64,000 bases of DNA. Origin: Paenibacillus marchantiophytorum (GTDB lineage: Bacteria; Bacillota; Bacilli; Paenibacillales; NBRC-103111). A program made the position numbers and the translations under genes. How positions within the stretch are numbered: position 1 is the stretch's first letter; each line of letters opens with the position of its first letter. The notes under the pieces were generated by a model. The model searched no databases and was not told the origin of the DNA. It saw only the letters and a program-made list of their open reading frames with translations. This document shows, piece after piece, positions 1 through 8,955 of the stretch. The stretch spans positions 82,748-146,747 of the forward strand of contig NZ_BMHE01000015.1 in the NCBI RefSeq assembly GCF_014640555.1. Reading direction: 5' to 3'.

Positions 1-1
1 G

Positions 2-2170
2 GTACGCCGAGTGTGCGAAATCGGTTATAAAACAGGCAAACCAGTCATTGCTACTGGCAATGTTCATTACATGAATCCTCGCGAGAAAGTATGCCGAGAC
101 ATTACGATTCAAGGGATTACAGGTTTCAGCCCGCTCAAAGCGATGAAGAAGCCGGATGCGCATTTCCGGACCACCAAAGAGATGTTGGAAGAATTTAAAT
201 TTCTGGGCGAAGAGAAAGCGATGGAGGTCGTCATTCGCAGCACTAATGATTTGGCCGATCGCTTTGAAATGATTGACCTTTTCCCGGATAAATTGTTTAC
301 CCCGATTATTGAAGGAGCAGACGAAGAAATTCGAGAAACCTGCTATACGACCGCTAAGAACATGTACGGAGATGAATTGCCGGAAGTTATTGTCGCTCGT
401 TTGGAGAAAGAACTGGTGCCGATTATTAAGTTCGGGTTCTCTGCCAACTACTTAATCTCAGAACGTCTCGTCAAAAAGTCTAATGAAGATGGCTATCTCG
501 TAGGGTCACGGGGGTCTGTAGGCTCCTCTGTTGTTGCCATGATGCTGGGGATTTCTGAGGTTAATCCTCTGCCTCCTCATTACCTTTGTGCAGCTTGCCG
601 GCATAGTGAATGGTTCCTGGATGGCAGTGTTCCGAGTGGATTCGATCTCCCGAATAAAATCTGCCCGAATTGCGGAGGACCGCTCAAAGGGGATGGGCAT
701 GATATTCCTTTCGAAACGTTCCTTGGTTTTAAAGGGGATAAAGTTCCCGATATCGATTTGAACTTCTCCGGGGAATATCAACCGGTTGCGCATAACTATA
801 CCAAAGAGCTGTTCGGCGAGAAAAGTGTTTTCCGTGCGGGAACGATAGGTACGGTCGCTGAAAAAACAGCCTTCGGTTTTGTTAAGAAATATGAAGAAGA
901 ACAAGGCGCCAAATGGCGAGGTGCCGAGATTAACCGTTTAGCATCCGGTTGTACGGGCGTAAAGCGAAGCACAGGGCAGCATCCCGGCGGAATCGTTGTT
1001 GTGCCGGATTATATGGAAGTCGATGATATCACTCCTGTACAATTCCCAGCTGACGATAAGAATTCCGAGTGGATGACAACTCACTTTGACTACCATGCTT
1101 TTGATGCTAACTTGCTCAAGCTTGATATTCTTGGACACGACGATCCGACGATGATGCGGATGCTGCAAGATCTCACAGAGATTGATCCAACGACGATTCC
1201 AATGAATGATGCCAAGGCCATGAGTATCTTTAATTCAACGGAAGCTATCGGCGTCAGACCGGATCAAATTCGTTCACCGGTCGCGACGTATGGCGTTCCG
1301 GAGATGGGAACCAAATTTGTTCGACAAATGCTTCAAGAAACACAGCCCAGCTCTTTCGCTGACTTACTGCAGATTTCTGGACTGTCGCATGGAACAGGTG
1401 TTTGGTTAGGGAATGCTCAGGAACTGATTAAGAAAGGGATCTGCAACATTAAGACCGTTATCGGTTGTCGGGATGATATCATGCTCTTCTTGATTTACAA
1501 GGCAGGCATGGATGCAGGTCTAGCTTTCAAAATTACAGAGAGTGTCCGTAAAGGGAAAGGTTTGACAGATGAGTGGAAAGATGAGATGAAGCGCTGTAAT
1601 GTACCGGCTTGGTATATTGAATCCTGTGAGCGGATTGAGTACATGTTTCCAAAAGCGCATGCTGCGGCCTATGTCATCTCTGCTGTTCGTACCGCTTATT
1701 TCAAAGTCTATCACCCGATTGCCTACTATGCGACCTATTTTAGTGTTCGTGCAGCCGACTTTGATCTTGAAATATTATGTCAAGGTTATGATGCTATTCT
1801 CAAAAAGCTGATTGAAATTGAAGAAAAGGGCTTCCAAGCGCTGCCGAAAGAGAAGGCGATGGTGTCCATTCTGGAGATGTCCTTGGAGATGACTTCGCGC
1901 GGTTTCAGCTTCAAACCCATTGATATCTACCGCTCGCACGCGACGAAGTTTATTATCGACGGCACTTCGCTCATTCCGCCATTCGCGGCGATCTCCGGAA
2001 TTGGGGAGAATGCGGCGAAGAATATCGCGGCAGCCAAAGATCAGGGAGACTTCCTTTCTATCGAAGATTTCCAGAATCGTTCCAAGGCTTCCAAAACAGT
2101 CATTGAGATGCTTGCTTCGATGGGCTGTTTCCGTGGATTGCCGGAGTCTAACCAACTTTCATTATTTTAA
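2..2170 (+). CDS. polC: DNA polymerase III alpha subunit PolC, C-terminal half (5' truncated by the window edge)
   Basis: PolC is the replicative DNA polymerase of Firmicutes. About 722 codons are visible, roughly half of the usual ~1440. The frame is open to the left edge, so the start lies outside the window. The visible part begins in the tail of the PHP domain (ATGNVHY), then the palm with GSRGSVGSS. A zinc-binding module follows (CAACRH, then CPNCGG about 25 residues later), and then the catalytic aspartates in PDIDLNFSG. Further landmarks are FPKAHAAAY in the fingers and a C-terminal OB/helix-hairpin region. The protein ends in QLSLF, the canonical beta-clamp-binding peptide, so the 3' end is intact. 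The gene precedes rimP-nusA, as in Bacillus. Identification is secure. Confidence 0.97.
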   Translation, partial: VRRVCEIGYKTGKPVIATGNVHYMNPREKVCRDITIQGITGFSPLKAMKKPDAHFRTTKEMLEEFKFLGEEKAMEVVIRSTNDLADRFEMIDLFPDKLFTPIIEGADEEIRETCYTTAKNMYGDELPEVIVARLEKELVPIIKFGFSANYLISERLVKKSNEDGYLVGSRGSVGSSVVAMMLGISEVNPLPPHYLCAACRHSEWFLDGSVPSGFDLPNKICPNCGGPLKGDGHDIPFETFLGFKGDKVPDIDLNFSGEYQPVAHNYTKELFGEKSVFRAGTIGTVAEKTAFGFVKKYEEEQGAKWRGAEINRLASGCTGVKRSTGQHPGGIVVVPDYMEVDDITPVQFPADDKNSEWMTTHFDYHAFDANLLKLDILGHDDPTMMRMLQDLTEIDPTTIPMNDAKAMSIFNSTEAIGVRPDQIRSPVATYGVPEMGTKFVRQMLQETQPSSFADLLQISGLSHGTGVWLGNAQELIKKGICNIKTVIGCRDDIMLFLIYKAGMDAGLAFKITESVRKGKGLTDEWKDEMKRCNVPAWYIESCERIEYMFPKAHAAAYVISAVRTAYFKVYHPIAYYATYFSVRAADFDLEILCQGYDAILKKLIEIEEKGFQALPKEKAMVSILEMSLEMTSRGFSFKPIDIYRSHATKFIIDGTSLIPPFAAISGIGENAAKNIAAAKDQGDFLSIEDFQNRSKASKTVIEMLASMGCFRGLPESNQLSLF

Positions 2171-2243
2171 TTGACTGTTTTTTTAGCCCGTTTTCGAGAG
2201 TTCAGCTCAGGCTGTCAAGTGAAAATGATTAACAAGTTTGCTA

Positions 2244-2273
2244 TTGTAATGCAAAGAATGGTTATGGTATAAT
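2244..2273 (+). promoter_or_regulatory. sigma-A promoter of the rimP-nusA-infB operon
   Basis: TTGTAA (2244-2249), an 18-bp spacer and TATAAT (2268-2273). An extended -10 TGG sits directly before the -10 box. It lies in the 228-bp gap between polC and rimP and is the only good promoter seen before the translation cluster. Confidence 0.7.
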
Positions 2274-2309
2274 TTTTATTGGCAATAATGAGGATATCAT
2301 CTTGTGATT

Positions 2310-2333
2310 AAAGAGTGGGGAAACCCACTCTTT
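2310..2333 (+). promoter_or_regulatory. Perfect hairpin in the rimP leader
   Basis: A 10-bp perfect stem (AAAGAGTGGG / CCCACTCTTT) is closed by a GAAA tetraloop. It lies about 30 nt downstream of the expected transcription start and about 65 nt before rimP. It is followed by ACATTTT rather than a full U-tract. It could be a weak attenuator, an RNA stability element, or a leaky terminator for polC read-through; the sequence does not decide. Confidence 0.5.
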
Positions 2334-2398
2334 ACATTTTGATATAGGACTTTTCGGTTTACGACAAAGGAAAGTCAATTTAGGAGGTACATGTATTC

Positions 2399-2863
2399 GT
2401 GGTTACACAAGCACAAATCAAATCCGTCATTGAGGACATGCTGAAAGATTTCTTTGAACAAAATGGATTTGAACTCGTGGATATTGAATATGTCAAAGAG
2501 GGCAGCAATTGGTTCCTTCGTGTCTATGCAGACAAGGAAGGCGGAATTGATATAGATGATTGCGGCCGTATCAGTGAGTACTTAAGTGTTCAACTGGATG
2601 AGAAAGATCCAATCGCTGATGCCTACTTCTTGGAAGTTTCTTCACCTGGAGCGGAACGTCCGCTCAAGAAAACTCAAGATTATCACAAGGCAGTGAACAG
2701 TCACGTATTTGTTACCACTTATGAACCAATTGATGGTTCCAAGGAATTTGAAGGTTTACTGCTTTCATTTGACGAAGAAGAACTCGTTGTTGAAATCGGT
2801 AAAAAGAAAATCATCATTCCGTTTGCTAAAGTAGCAAGTGCTCGTCTTGCTATCGTTTTTTAG
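2399..2863 (+). CDS. rimP: Ribosome maturation factor RimP
   Basis: RimP is needed for maturation of the 30S subunit. The 154-residue length is typical. The N-terminal domain contains the conserved FLRVYADKEGGIDIDDC stretch and the YFLEVSSPGAERPL motif, followed by a small SH3-like C-terminal domain. GTG at 2399 is chosen as start because AGGAGG lies at 2382-2387, 11 nt upstream. The ATG at 2391 is out of frame. It is the first gene of the rimP-nusA-rnpM-ylxQ-infB-rbfA operon, a conserved bacterial arrangement that places it with initiation and ribosome assembly factors. Confidence 0.95.
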   Translation: MVTQAQIKSVIEDMLKDFFEQNGFELVDIEYVKEGSNWFLRVYADKEGGIDIDDCGRISEYLSVQLDEKDPIADAYFLEVSSPGAERPLKKTQDYHKAVNSHVFVTTYEPIDGSKEFEGLLLSFDEEELVVEIGKKKIIIPFAKVASARLAIVF

Positions 2864-2904
2864 TAATCGTTACGTTACTTATTGAAAGGGGGGACTCAGT
2901 TCAA

Positions 2905-4002
2905 ATGAACACGGATTTTATCGAAGCGCTGTCGGAAATTGAACGTGAGAAGGGTATCTCGAAGGAGTTACTTATCGATGCAATTGAAGCAGCGATGATT
3001 TCCAGTTATAAACGTAATTTCAACACCGCACAAAATGTGCGCGTCGATATCAATCGCCATACAGGCCTCATTAAAGTATATGCCCGTAAAACGGTAACTG
3101 AGGAAGTACTAGATCCAAGATTGGAAATTTCAGTACATGCATCACGTGAAATTAATCCGAACTATCAATTGGATGATATTGTTGAAATTGAAGTGACACC
3201 TCGCGATTTTGGTCGAATTGCTGCACAAACCGCTAAACAAGTGGTTACTCAGCGTATTCGCGAAGCGGAACGTGGCTTGATTTATAACGCATTTATCGAT
3301 AAAGAGGAAGATATCGTTACGGGTATCCTTCAGCGTCAGGATCAACGTAATATCTACGTGGATTTGGGCAAAGTAGAGGCTGTATTGCCGCTCACGGAGC
3401 TCATGCCGACAGATAAGTTCAAGCAAGGCGACCGGATCAAAGCGTATATCACGAAAGTAGAGAATACGACCAAAGGTCCTCAAATCATCTTGTCACGAAC
3501 ACATCCTGGATTGTTAAAGCGTCTTTTTGAGCTGGAAGTTCCAGAAATCTTTGATGGCGTTGTGGAGATTCGTTCGGTGGCTCGTGAAGCTGGCTTCCGT
3601 TCCAAGATCGCTGTTCACTCCCGCAATAATGAAGTTGATCCAGTCGGATCTTGCGTTGGTCCCAAAGGACTTCGCGTTCAAACGATTGTTGGCGAACTGC
3701 GCGGCGAGAAAATCGACATCGTAAGATGGATGGAAAGCGTGGAAGAGTATGTCGCTAATGCGCTTAGTCCTTCCAAGGTTCTTGAAGTGCAAATTCATGA
3801 AAATGAAAAGATGGCACGTGTCATTGTTCCTGATTATCAACTTTCTTTGGCCATTGGGATTAAAGGGCAAAATGCCCGTTTAGCTGCCAAATTGACCGGA
3901 TGGAAAATTGACATAAAGAGTGAAACACAGGCAGAACAAGAGTTTGGCAGAGTGAAAACTTATGCAGAAGAAATGCACCAAGACTCCGTCAGTATCGACT
4001 AG
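2905..4002 (+). CDS. nusA: Transcription termination/antitermination factor NusA
   Basis: NusA binds RNA polymerase and nascent RNA and modulates pausing, termination and antitermination. The 365 residues are usual for Firmicutes, which lack the C-terminal acidic repeats of Proteobacteria. In order: an N-terminal RNAP-binding domain (about 1-125), an S1 domain (about 135-200, beginning near EDIVTGILQRQDQRNIYVD), and two KH domains containing GPKGLRVQTIV and GIKGQNARLAAKLTGW. A strong AAAGGGGGG ribosome-binding site precedes the ATG. It follows rimP by 41 bp, consistent with co-transcription. Confidence 0.96.
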   Translation: MNTDFIEALSEIEREKGISKELLIDAIEAAMISSYKRNFNTAQNVRVDINRHTGLIKVYARKTVTEEVLDPRLEISVHASREINPNYQLDDIVEIEVTPRDFGRIAAQTAKQVVTQRIREAERGLIYNAFIDKEEDIVTGILQRQDQRNIYVDLGKVEAVLPLTELMPTDKFKQGDRIKAYITKVENTTKGPQIILSRTHPGLLKRLFELEVPEIFDGVVEIRSVAREAGFRSKIAVHSRNNEVDPVGSCVGPKGLRVQTIVGELRGEKIDIVRWMESVEEYVANALSPSKVLEVQIHENEKMARVIVPDYQLSLAIGIKGQNARLAAKLTGWKIDIKSETQAEQEFGRVKTYAEEMHQDSVSID

Positions 4003-4031
4003 GTTTTGGTTTGAAGCAAGGGGTGATCGGA

Positions 4032-4346
4032 ATGAAGCAGAGAAAAATCCCTCTGAGAAAATGCGTGGCCTGCCAGGAAATGATGCCTAAGAGGGACTTG
4101 ATCCGCGTCGTCAAAACGCCTGAAGATGACATTCTCATTGATCTCAAAGGAAAAAAGTCTGGGCGCGGTGCCTACCTGTGCGGTAAAGTTTCTTGTTTTA
4201 AATTGGCCAAAAAAAGCAAAGCCCTGGATAGAGCACTCAAGCATGCCGTAGCCGCTGATATTTATGATCAATTGGAGCAAGATTTCATTCGTGTTGAAGA
4301 TGAATTCCTCTCTTCTAAGGAGGATGAACCTCAAGATGAATCCTAA
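4032..4346 (+). CDS. rnpM: RNase P modulator RnpM (YlxR family)
   Basis: A small basic protein of 104 residues of the YlxR family, which is described in B. subtilis as a modulator of RNase P RNA activity. It shows the family pattern RKCVACQ near the N-terminus and GRGAYLC in the middle; the cysteines belong to the conserved fold. The in-frame TTG at 4011 is rejected as start. ATG 4032 has AAGGGGTG seven bases upstream and matches family length. It lies between nusA and ylxQ, and its 3' end overlaps ylxQ by 11 bp, implying coupled translation. Confidence 0.9.
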   Translation: MKQRKIPLRKCVACQEMMPKRDLIRVVKTPEDDILIDLKGKKSGRGAYLCGKVSCFKLAKKSKALDRALKHAVAADIYDQLEQDFIRVEDEFLSSKEDEPQDES

Positions 4347-4665
4347 ATTTCTGTCTCAATTGGGCTTGGCGATGCGGGCAGGGAAGCTTGTAACCGGCGA
4401 TGAAGGTGTTTTTAAAGCGATTCGCGGGGGAGAAGCCAAACTTGTCATTATGGCGGAAGATGCCTCGGCTAATACACGTAAGAAATTTCAAGATAAATGC
4501 CAATTTTATGGAGTCAAACTCTTGGAAATTGGTACGAAGTATGAATTGGGCCGCAGCATAGGGAAAGAAATGCGTGTCACCATAGGTGTATTGGACGGAG
4601 GCTTCGCGCAGATGCTGCAGAAGAGTCAAGATAATCCTGCGGAGGTGGAACATATTGACCAATAA
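4336..4665 (+). CDS. ylxQ: L7Ae-family ribosomal/K-turn-binding protein YlxQ
   Basis: This 109-residue protein belongs to the L7Ae/L30e/S12e family that binds kink-turn RNA. Characteristic stretches are LGLAMRAGKLVTGDE, AKLVIMAEDAS and LGRSIGKEMRVTIGV. ATG 4336 is chosen because the protein then begins as its Bacillus homologue does; AAGGAGG at 4317-4323 serves it. ATG 4324 is in frame but abuts that site. It overlaps rnpM upstream and infB downstream (11 bp each). The physiological RNA target is unknown. Confidence 0.88.
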   Translation: MNPKFLSQLGLAMRAGKLVTGDEGVFKAIRGGEAKLVIMAEDASANTRKKFQDKCQFYGVKLLEIGTKYELGRSIGKEMRVTIGVLDGGFAQMLQKSQDNPAEVEHIDQ

Positions 4666-7591
4666 ACAAGACAATAAAGACAAAACCCGCGTATATGAAT
4701 ACGCGAAGACGCTCAATATGAGTAGCAAAGAGATTATTACAATTCTCAAACGGTTAAACATTCCCGTTAACAACCATATGAGTGTAATGGAAAATGATGC
4801 AGTAAGCAGTGTAGAAAAGTTTTTTCGTGATATTAAAGCCAATGCGGCTGCCAAACGAGCAGCTACGGACGGAGGAAATGTGAGTTCATCTACGACGAAT
4901 CAGAATCCTGCATCGCAGGCTCCAGCACAAGAGAATAAAGGTGCAGCAGCTCCGGCTTCAAAGCCAGCTGTTTCAGAACAAGCAAGCAGCACACCAGCCA
5001 ATGGTGCAGTGACACCAACTTCCCAGCAAGGACAGTCTACGTCTTCCAACACGACGAGTCGTCCTTCCCAACCGCAACGTGACCAACGTCCAAGCGGTCA
5101 AGGTTCTTCACAAGGCGGACAACGCCCAAGCAGTCAAGGCGGACAACGCACAGGGTATCAAGGTTCTAACCCAGGCGGACAACGTCCAAGCGGCCAAGGC
5201 TCTAGCCAAGGCGGACAACGCACAGGGTATCAAGGTTCTAATCCAGGTGGACAGCGTCCAAGTGGTCAAGGCACTAGCCAAGGTCAAGGACAACGCACAG
5301 GCTATCAAGGTTCCAACACTGGTGGACAGCGTCCTGCTGGTTCTACTGGCGGCTACAACAGCCAACGTCCAAGTGGCGGTCAAGGATACAGTCAAGGAGG
5401 CCAAGGTCAAGGCGGAGCTCCACGCAGCAACAGCAATTATGCGGGATCACGTCCAAGCCAAGGCACTGGTGGTCCGGGTGCAGGTGGTGGACAAAGCGCG
5501 AACAGCAGCCGTCCACAAAATGCAGGACCGAACCGCAGCGCAGGTCCTAATCGTCAATCCAAACCGTTTGACAACCGCAACAACAACCAAAGCGGAAGAC
5601 CTGTTGTTCAAGAAGCTAAACCACAATTCCATGTTGGCGCAACGGCAGCGGAGTTGGATGATGCAGCAGCGAAAGCTGGCGTTATTACAACGAAGAAGTC
5701 CAAACCAACACCTAAACGTTTTGATGATAATCGTTCAGGCGGAAATCGTGGACCTGGTGGACAAAACAGAGGGAACCAACGCGGCAACAACAGAGGCCGT
5801 TACCAGCAAGATACGGTTAAGAAAGAAAAAATCGACAACACACCTAAGAAAATCATCGTTCGTGGCAGCATGACCGTTGGAGAAACAGCGAAATTGCTTC
5901 ACAAAGATGCCTCTGAAGTGATTAAGAAGCTGTTATTCTTGGGAACAATGGCAACGATCAATCAAGAGTTGGATTTGGAAGCTATTCAATTGATCGCATC
6001 GGAGTTCGGTGTTGAAGTTGAAATTAAAATTAAAGTTGAAGAAGACAACTTCGAGACTTTTGAAGAAATCGATGATGAAGCAGATTTGCTTGAACGTCCT
6101 CCTGTCGTTACGATTATGGGACACGTCGATCACGGTAAAACGACATTGCTTGATGCCATTCGTAAAACTAGCGTAACGGAAGGCGAAGCCGGCGGTATTA
6201 CGCAGCATATCGGTGCATACCAAGTTGAAGTTAACCATAAGAAAATTACGTTCCTAGATACGCCTGGTCACGAAGCGTTTACAACAATGCGTGCCCGCGG
6301 TGCGCAGGTAACGGATATTACGATCATCGTTGTTGCGGCAGATGACGGCGTTATGCCACAAACGGTTGAAGCGATCAACCATGCCAAAGCAGCTGGTGTA
6401 CCTATCATCGTTGCTGTGAACAAGATTGATAAAGAAGGCGCAAATCCTGATCAAATTAAGCAAGCTCTTACCGCTTATGAATTGGTTCCGGAGGAGTGGG
6501 GCGGCGATACGATCTTCTGCGAAATTTCCGCAAAACAACGGATCGGTCTTGAGAATCTCTTAGAGATGATCTTGCTGGTTGCAGAAGTTCAGGAGTACAA
6601 AGCTAACCCGAACAAACGGGCAAGAGCAACCGTCATTGAGGCTGAGTTGGATAAAGGTAGAGGCCCTGTTGCCCGTATTCTTATTCAGCACGGAACTCTC
6701 AAAGTTGGAGACAGCTTCGTTGTAGGCGTGTGCTTTGGCCGCGTAAGAGCGATGGTGAACGATAAAGGCAAGCGTTTGAAGGAAGCAGGCCCGTCAACAC
6801 CTGTTGAAATTACAGGTCTTACGGAAGTTCCTCAAGCAGGAGATCCATTCCTTGCTTATGAAGATGAGCGCAAAGCAAGAGACATCGCTGAACGTCGTGC
6901 AGTTGCACTTCGTCAATCGGAGATGACGGCTAACTCCCGTGTAACGTTGGATGACCTCTTCAAACACATTAAAGATGGCGAAATCAAAGATCTGAATGTG
7001 ATTATCAAAGGTGACGTTCAAGGTTCGGTTGAAGCACTGAAAAGCTCCCTTGAGAAAATTGAAGTCGAAGGCGTTCGCGTGAAAATCCTTCACCACGGTG
7101 TTGGAGCGATTACGGAATCAGATATTATTCTGGCTTCTGCGTCCAATGCGATTATTATCGGATTCAACGTTCGTCCTGAAGTTGCTGCGAAAGCAACAGC
7201 TGATCAAGAAAAAGTTGACATTCGTCTGCATAACATCATCTACAACGTAATTGAAGAAATCGAGCAAGCCATGAAAGGTATGCTGGATCCAATCTTTAAA
7301 GAAGTTGTACTTGGTCAAGCTGAAGTTCGTAACGTATTCAAAATTACGGGTTCAGGCACAATTGCTGGTTGTATGATCATATCAGGCAAAATTGCTCGTA
7401 ACGCGCAAACACGCTTGATCCGCAGCGGCATTGTTGTTCACGAAGGTAAAATTGACTCCTTGAAACGATTCAAGGATGATCAAAAAGAAGTGGCACAAGG
7501 GTACGAGTGTGGTATATCTCTGGAGCGTTATCATGATATTAAAGAGGGCGACATTATTGAAGCCTTCATCATGGAGTCCGTTGAGAGGTGA
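4655..7591 (+). CDS. infB: Translation initiation factor IF-2
   Basis: IF-2 is the GTPase that brings initiator tRNA to the ribosome. TTG 4655 is the likely start: GGAGGTGG lies 7 nt upstream and the product begins with the IF2_N helical domain (YEYAKTLNMSSKEII). That gives 978 residues, long for a Bacillus-type IF-2. The excess is a low-complexity linker (about residues 75-370) rich in Gly, Gln, Ser, Asn and Arg with a 24-residue tandem repeat. A second IF2_N domain follows, then the G domain: G1 GHVDHGKTT (from about 489), G3 DTPGH (about 535), G4 NKID (about 589). Domains II, III and IV complete the protein. The start overlaps the ylxQ stop. Confidence 0.96.
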   Translation: MTNKQDNKDKTRVYEYAKTLNMSSKEIITILKRLNIPVNNHMSVMENDAVSSVEKFFRDIKANAAAKRAATDGGNVSSSTTNQNPASQAPAQENKGAAAPASKPAVSEQASSTPANGAVTPTSQQGQSTSSNTTSRPSQPQRDQRPSGQGSSQGGQRPSSQGGQRTGYQGSNPGGQRPSGQGSSQGGQRTGYQGSNPGGQRPSGQGTSQGQGQRTGYQGSNTGGQRPAGSTGGYNSQRPSGGQGYSQGGQGQGGAPRSNSNYAGSRPSQGTGGPGAGGGQSANSSRPQNAGPNRSAGPNRQSKPFDNRNNNQSGRPVVQEAKPQFHVGATAAELDDAAAKAGVITTKKSKPTPKRFDDNRSGGNRGPGGQNRGNQRGNNRGRYQQDTVKKEKIDNTPKKIIVRGSMTVGETAKLLHKDASEVIKKLLFLGTMATINQELDLEAIQLIASEFGVEVEIKIKVEEDNFETFEEIDDEADLLERPPVVTIMGHVDHGKTTLLDAIRKTSVTEGEAGGITQHIGAYQVEVNHKKITFLDTPGHEAFTTMRARGAQVTDITIIVVAADDGVMPQTVEAINHAKAAGVPIIVAVNKIDKEGANPDQIKQALTAYELVPEEWGGDTIFCEISAKQRIGLENLLEMILLVAEVQEYKANPNKRARATVIEAELDKGRGPVARILIQHGTLKVGDSFVVGVCFGRVRAMVNDKGKRLKEAGPSTPVEITGLTEVPQAGDPFLAYEDERKARDIAERRAVALRQSEMTANSRVTLDDLFKHIKDGEIKDLNVIIKGDVQGSVEALKSSLEKIEVEGVRVKILHHGVGAITESDIILASASNAIIIGFNVRPEVAAKATADQEKVDIRLHNIIYNVIEEIEQAMKGMLDPIFKEVVLGQAEVRNVFKITGSGTIAGCMIISGKIARNAQTRLIRSGIVVHEGKIDSLKRFKDDQKEVAQGYECGISLERYHDIKEGDIIEAFIMESVER
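5090..5330 (+). repeat. Tandem 72/75-bp repeat inside infB
   Basis: About three copies of a unit encoding GGQRTGYQGSNPGGQRPSGQ plus SSQ-type residues. The anchor GGACAACGCACAGG recurs at 5141, 5213 and 5288, spacings of 72 and 75 bp, so units differ by whole codons. The repeat sits in the disordered linker between the two IF2_N regions. Copies are near-identical at DNA level, which suggests recent expansion by slippage or unequal recombination. Confidence 0.85.
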
Positions 7592-7597
7592 TGACAA

Positions 7598-7957
7598 ATG
7601 GCTAGAGTTCGTGTAGGTCGAGTTGGCGAGCAAATTAAGAAAGAATTAAGCCAAATCGTACAGTCCGAATTGAAAGATCCGCGTATTGGTTTCATTACCG
7701 TGACCGCGGTAGATGTAACGAATGATTTATCATTAGCAAAAGTGTTTCTAAGTGTGATGGGCACAGAAGAACAGAAAGAAGCGACATTGAAGGCACTTTC
7801 CGTGGGTACGGGATATATTCGTTCCGAACTAGGCAAACGAATTCGTTTGCGCAAGATCCCGGAATTGCAATTCAAGTTCGATGCTTCGATCGACTATGGA
7901 AGTCATATCGACAACCTATTGCACAAGCTGAACCATGAAGGGAATCCAAACGTATGA
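7598..7957 (+). CDS. rbfA: 30S ribosome-binding factor RbfA
   Basis: RbfA binds free 30S subunits and helps 16S rRNA 5'-end maturation. The 119-residue KH-like protein shows RVGRVGEQIKKELSQI at the N-terminus, DPRIGFITVTAVDVTNDL in the centre and IRLRKIPELQFKFDAS near the end, all family hallmarks. GAGAGGTGATG precedes ATG 7598. It follows infB by 6 bp, and its stop overlaps the nrnA start as ATGA, so it belongs to the same operon. Confidence 0.95.
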   Translation: MARVRVGRVGEQIKKELSQIVQSELKDPRIGFITVTAVDVTNDLSLAKVFLSVMGTEEQKEATLKALSVGTGYIRSELGKRIRLRKIPELQFKFDASIDYGSHIDNLLHKLNHEGNPNV

Positions 7958-8955
7958 GCAGCGGAATGAACCATGCACCCGAATACAGCCAGCAGCTGGC
8001 AGCAGCCGCTGCGTTTATCGAGCAGCATGATGATTTCCTGGTGGTATCTCACATCCAGCCAGATGGAGATGCCGCCAGTTCTACGTATGCCATGGGCTGG
8101 ATTTTGACTCAACGAGGCAAAGCCTTCTCCATGATCAATGAGGGCGCAATGCCCTCTAAATTTTCCTATCTATGGGGCAGTGATCAGGTTCTTGATTACA
8201 GCCAAGCAATACCGAGTAGAAATTTTCAAACCATAATAAGTGTAGATTGTGCTGATTTCTCCAGAATGGGTAGGATCAGCACTCTTTTTGACGACCAAGT
8301 GCAGTTGCTCAATATTGATCATCATCCGACGAACGATAACTTTGGTTCATGTCATTTGATCAAGCATGATGCAGCGGCGACCGTTCAAATTTTGTATGAT
8401 TTAGCGATGTATATGGGATTGCAGCCTGATTTGACCTTTGGTGATTGCATCTATACGGGCTTGCTTACGGACACAGGCGGTTTCCGTTATTCCAATACGT
8501 CTCCTGAAGTTATGCAGATGGGAGCAACGCTGTTAGCCCTTGGTGTGCGAGGTGCCGAGATTGCTGAACAAGTGCTGGAAAGAGTCACCTACTCACAAAT
8601 CGTTCTTCTACAAAAAGCGCTATCAACGCTTTCATTTGCCAATGATCGCAAACTTTCTTGGCTTGCTGTCTCTTTGGCGGATTTGGAGCAAACAGGAGCC
8701 TCTAGTGATGATTTGGATGGGTTAGTTAACTATCCGCGCAATGTAGAAGGTGTCGAAGTGGGGATGCTGCTTAAAGAGAAGTCAATCGGCGTCATTAAGG
8801 TCAGCCTTCGCTCTTCCGGACTTGTTGATGTTGCGGCCATTGCGCAATCACTTGGTGGAGGCGGTCATGTTCGCGCATCAGGCTGCACAATCCATGGGAC
8901 ATTGGATGAGGCCGTTGCCAAAATGGTCCAGGAAGTAGGGAGTAAGCTGATATGA
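7954..8955 (+). CDS. nrnA: DHH-family oligoribonuclease/pAp phosphatase NrnA
   Basis: NrnA degrades very short RNA oligomers and dephosphorylates 3'-phosphoadenosine 5'-phosphate. Its 333 residues contain the DHH domain: SHIQPDGDAASS (about 33-44), VDCADFSRMGR, the signature IDHHPTN with D122-H123-H124, and TDTGGFRYSNT. A C-terminal DHHA1 domain carries GGGGHVRASGC. The first ATG (7954) overlaps the rbfA stop; ATG 7966 is an alternative five residues (MNHAP) in. It lies between rbfA and truB, overlapping both, the usual Bacillales arrangement. Confidence 0.92.
   Translation: MSSGMNHAPEYSQQLAAAAAFIEQHDDFLVVSHIQPDGDAASSTYAMGWILTQRGKAFSMINEGAMPSKFSYLWGSDQVLDYSQAIPSRNFQTIISVDCADFSRMGRISTLFDDQVQLLNIDHHPTNDNFGSCHLIKHDAAATVQILYDLAMYMGLQPDLTFGDCIYTGLLTDTGGFRYSNTSPEVMQMGATLLALGVRGAEIAEQVLERVTYSQIVLLQKALSTLSFANDRKLSWLAVSLADLEQTGASSDDLDGLVNYPRNVEGVEVGMLLKEKSIGVIKVSLRSSGLVDVAAIAQSLGGGGHVRASGCTIHGTLDEAVAKMVQEVGSKLI

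Noticed and set aside
5108..5410. Antisense open frame of about 100 codons over the infB repeat
   Set aside because: Same cause as above: repetitive composition without stop codons on the opposite strand.
5079..5873. A 264-codon open frame in the +1 frame of infB
   Set aside because: It arises because the Gly/Gln/Ser-rich repeat lacks stops in the shifted frame. It has no independent ribosome-binding site or plausible protein composition, and IF-2 fully explains the region.
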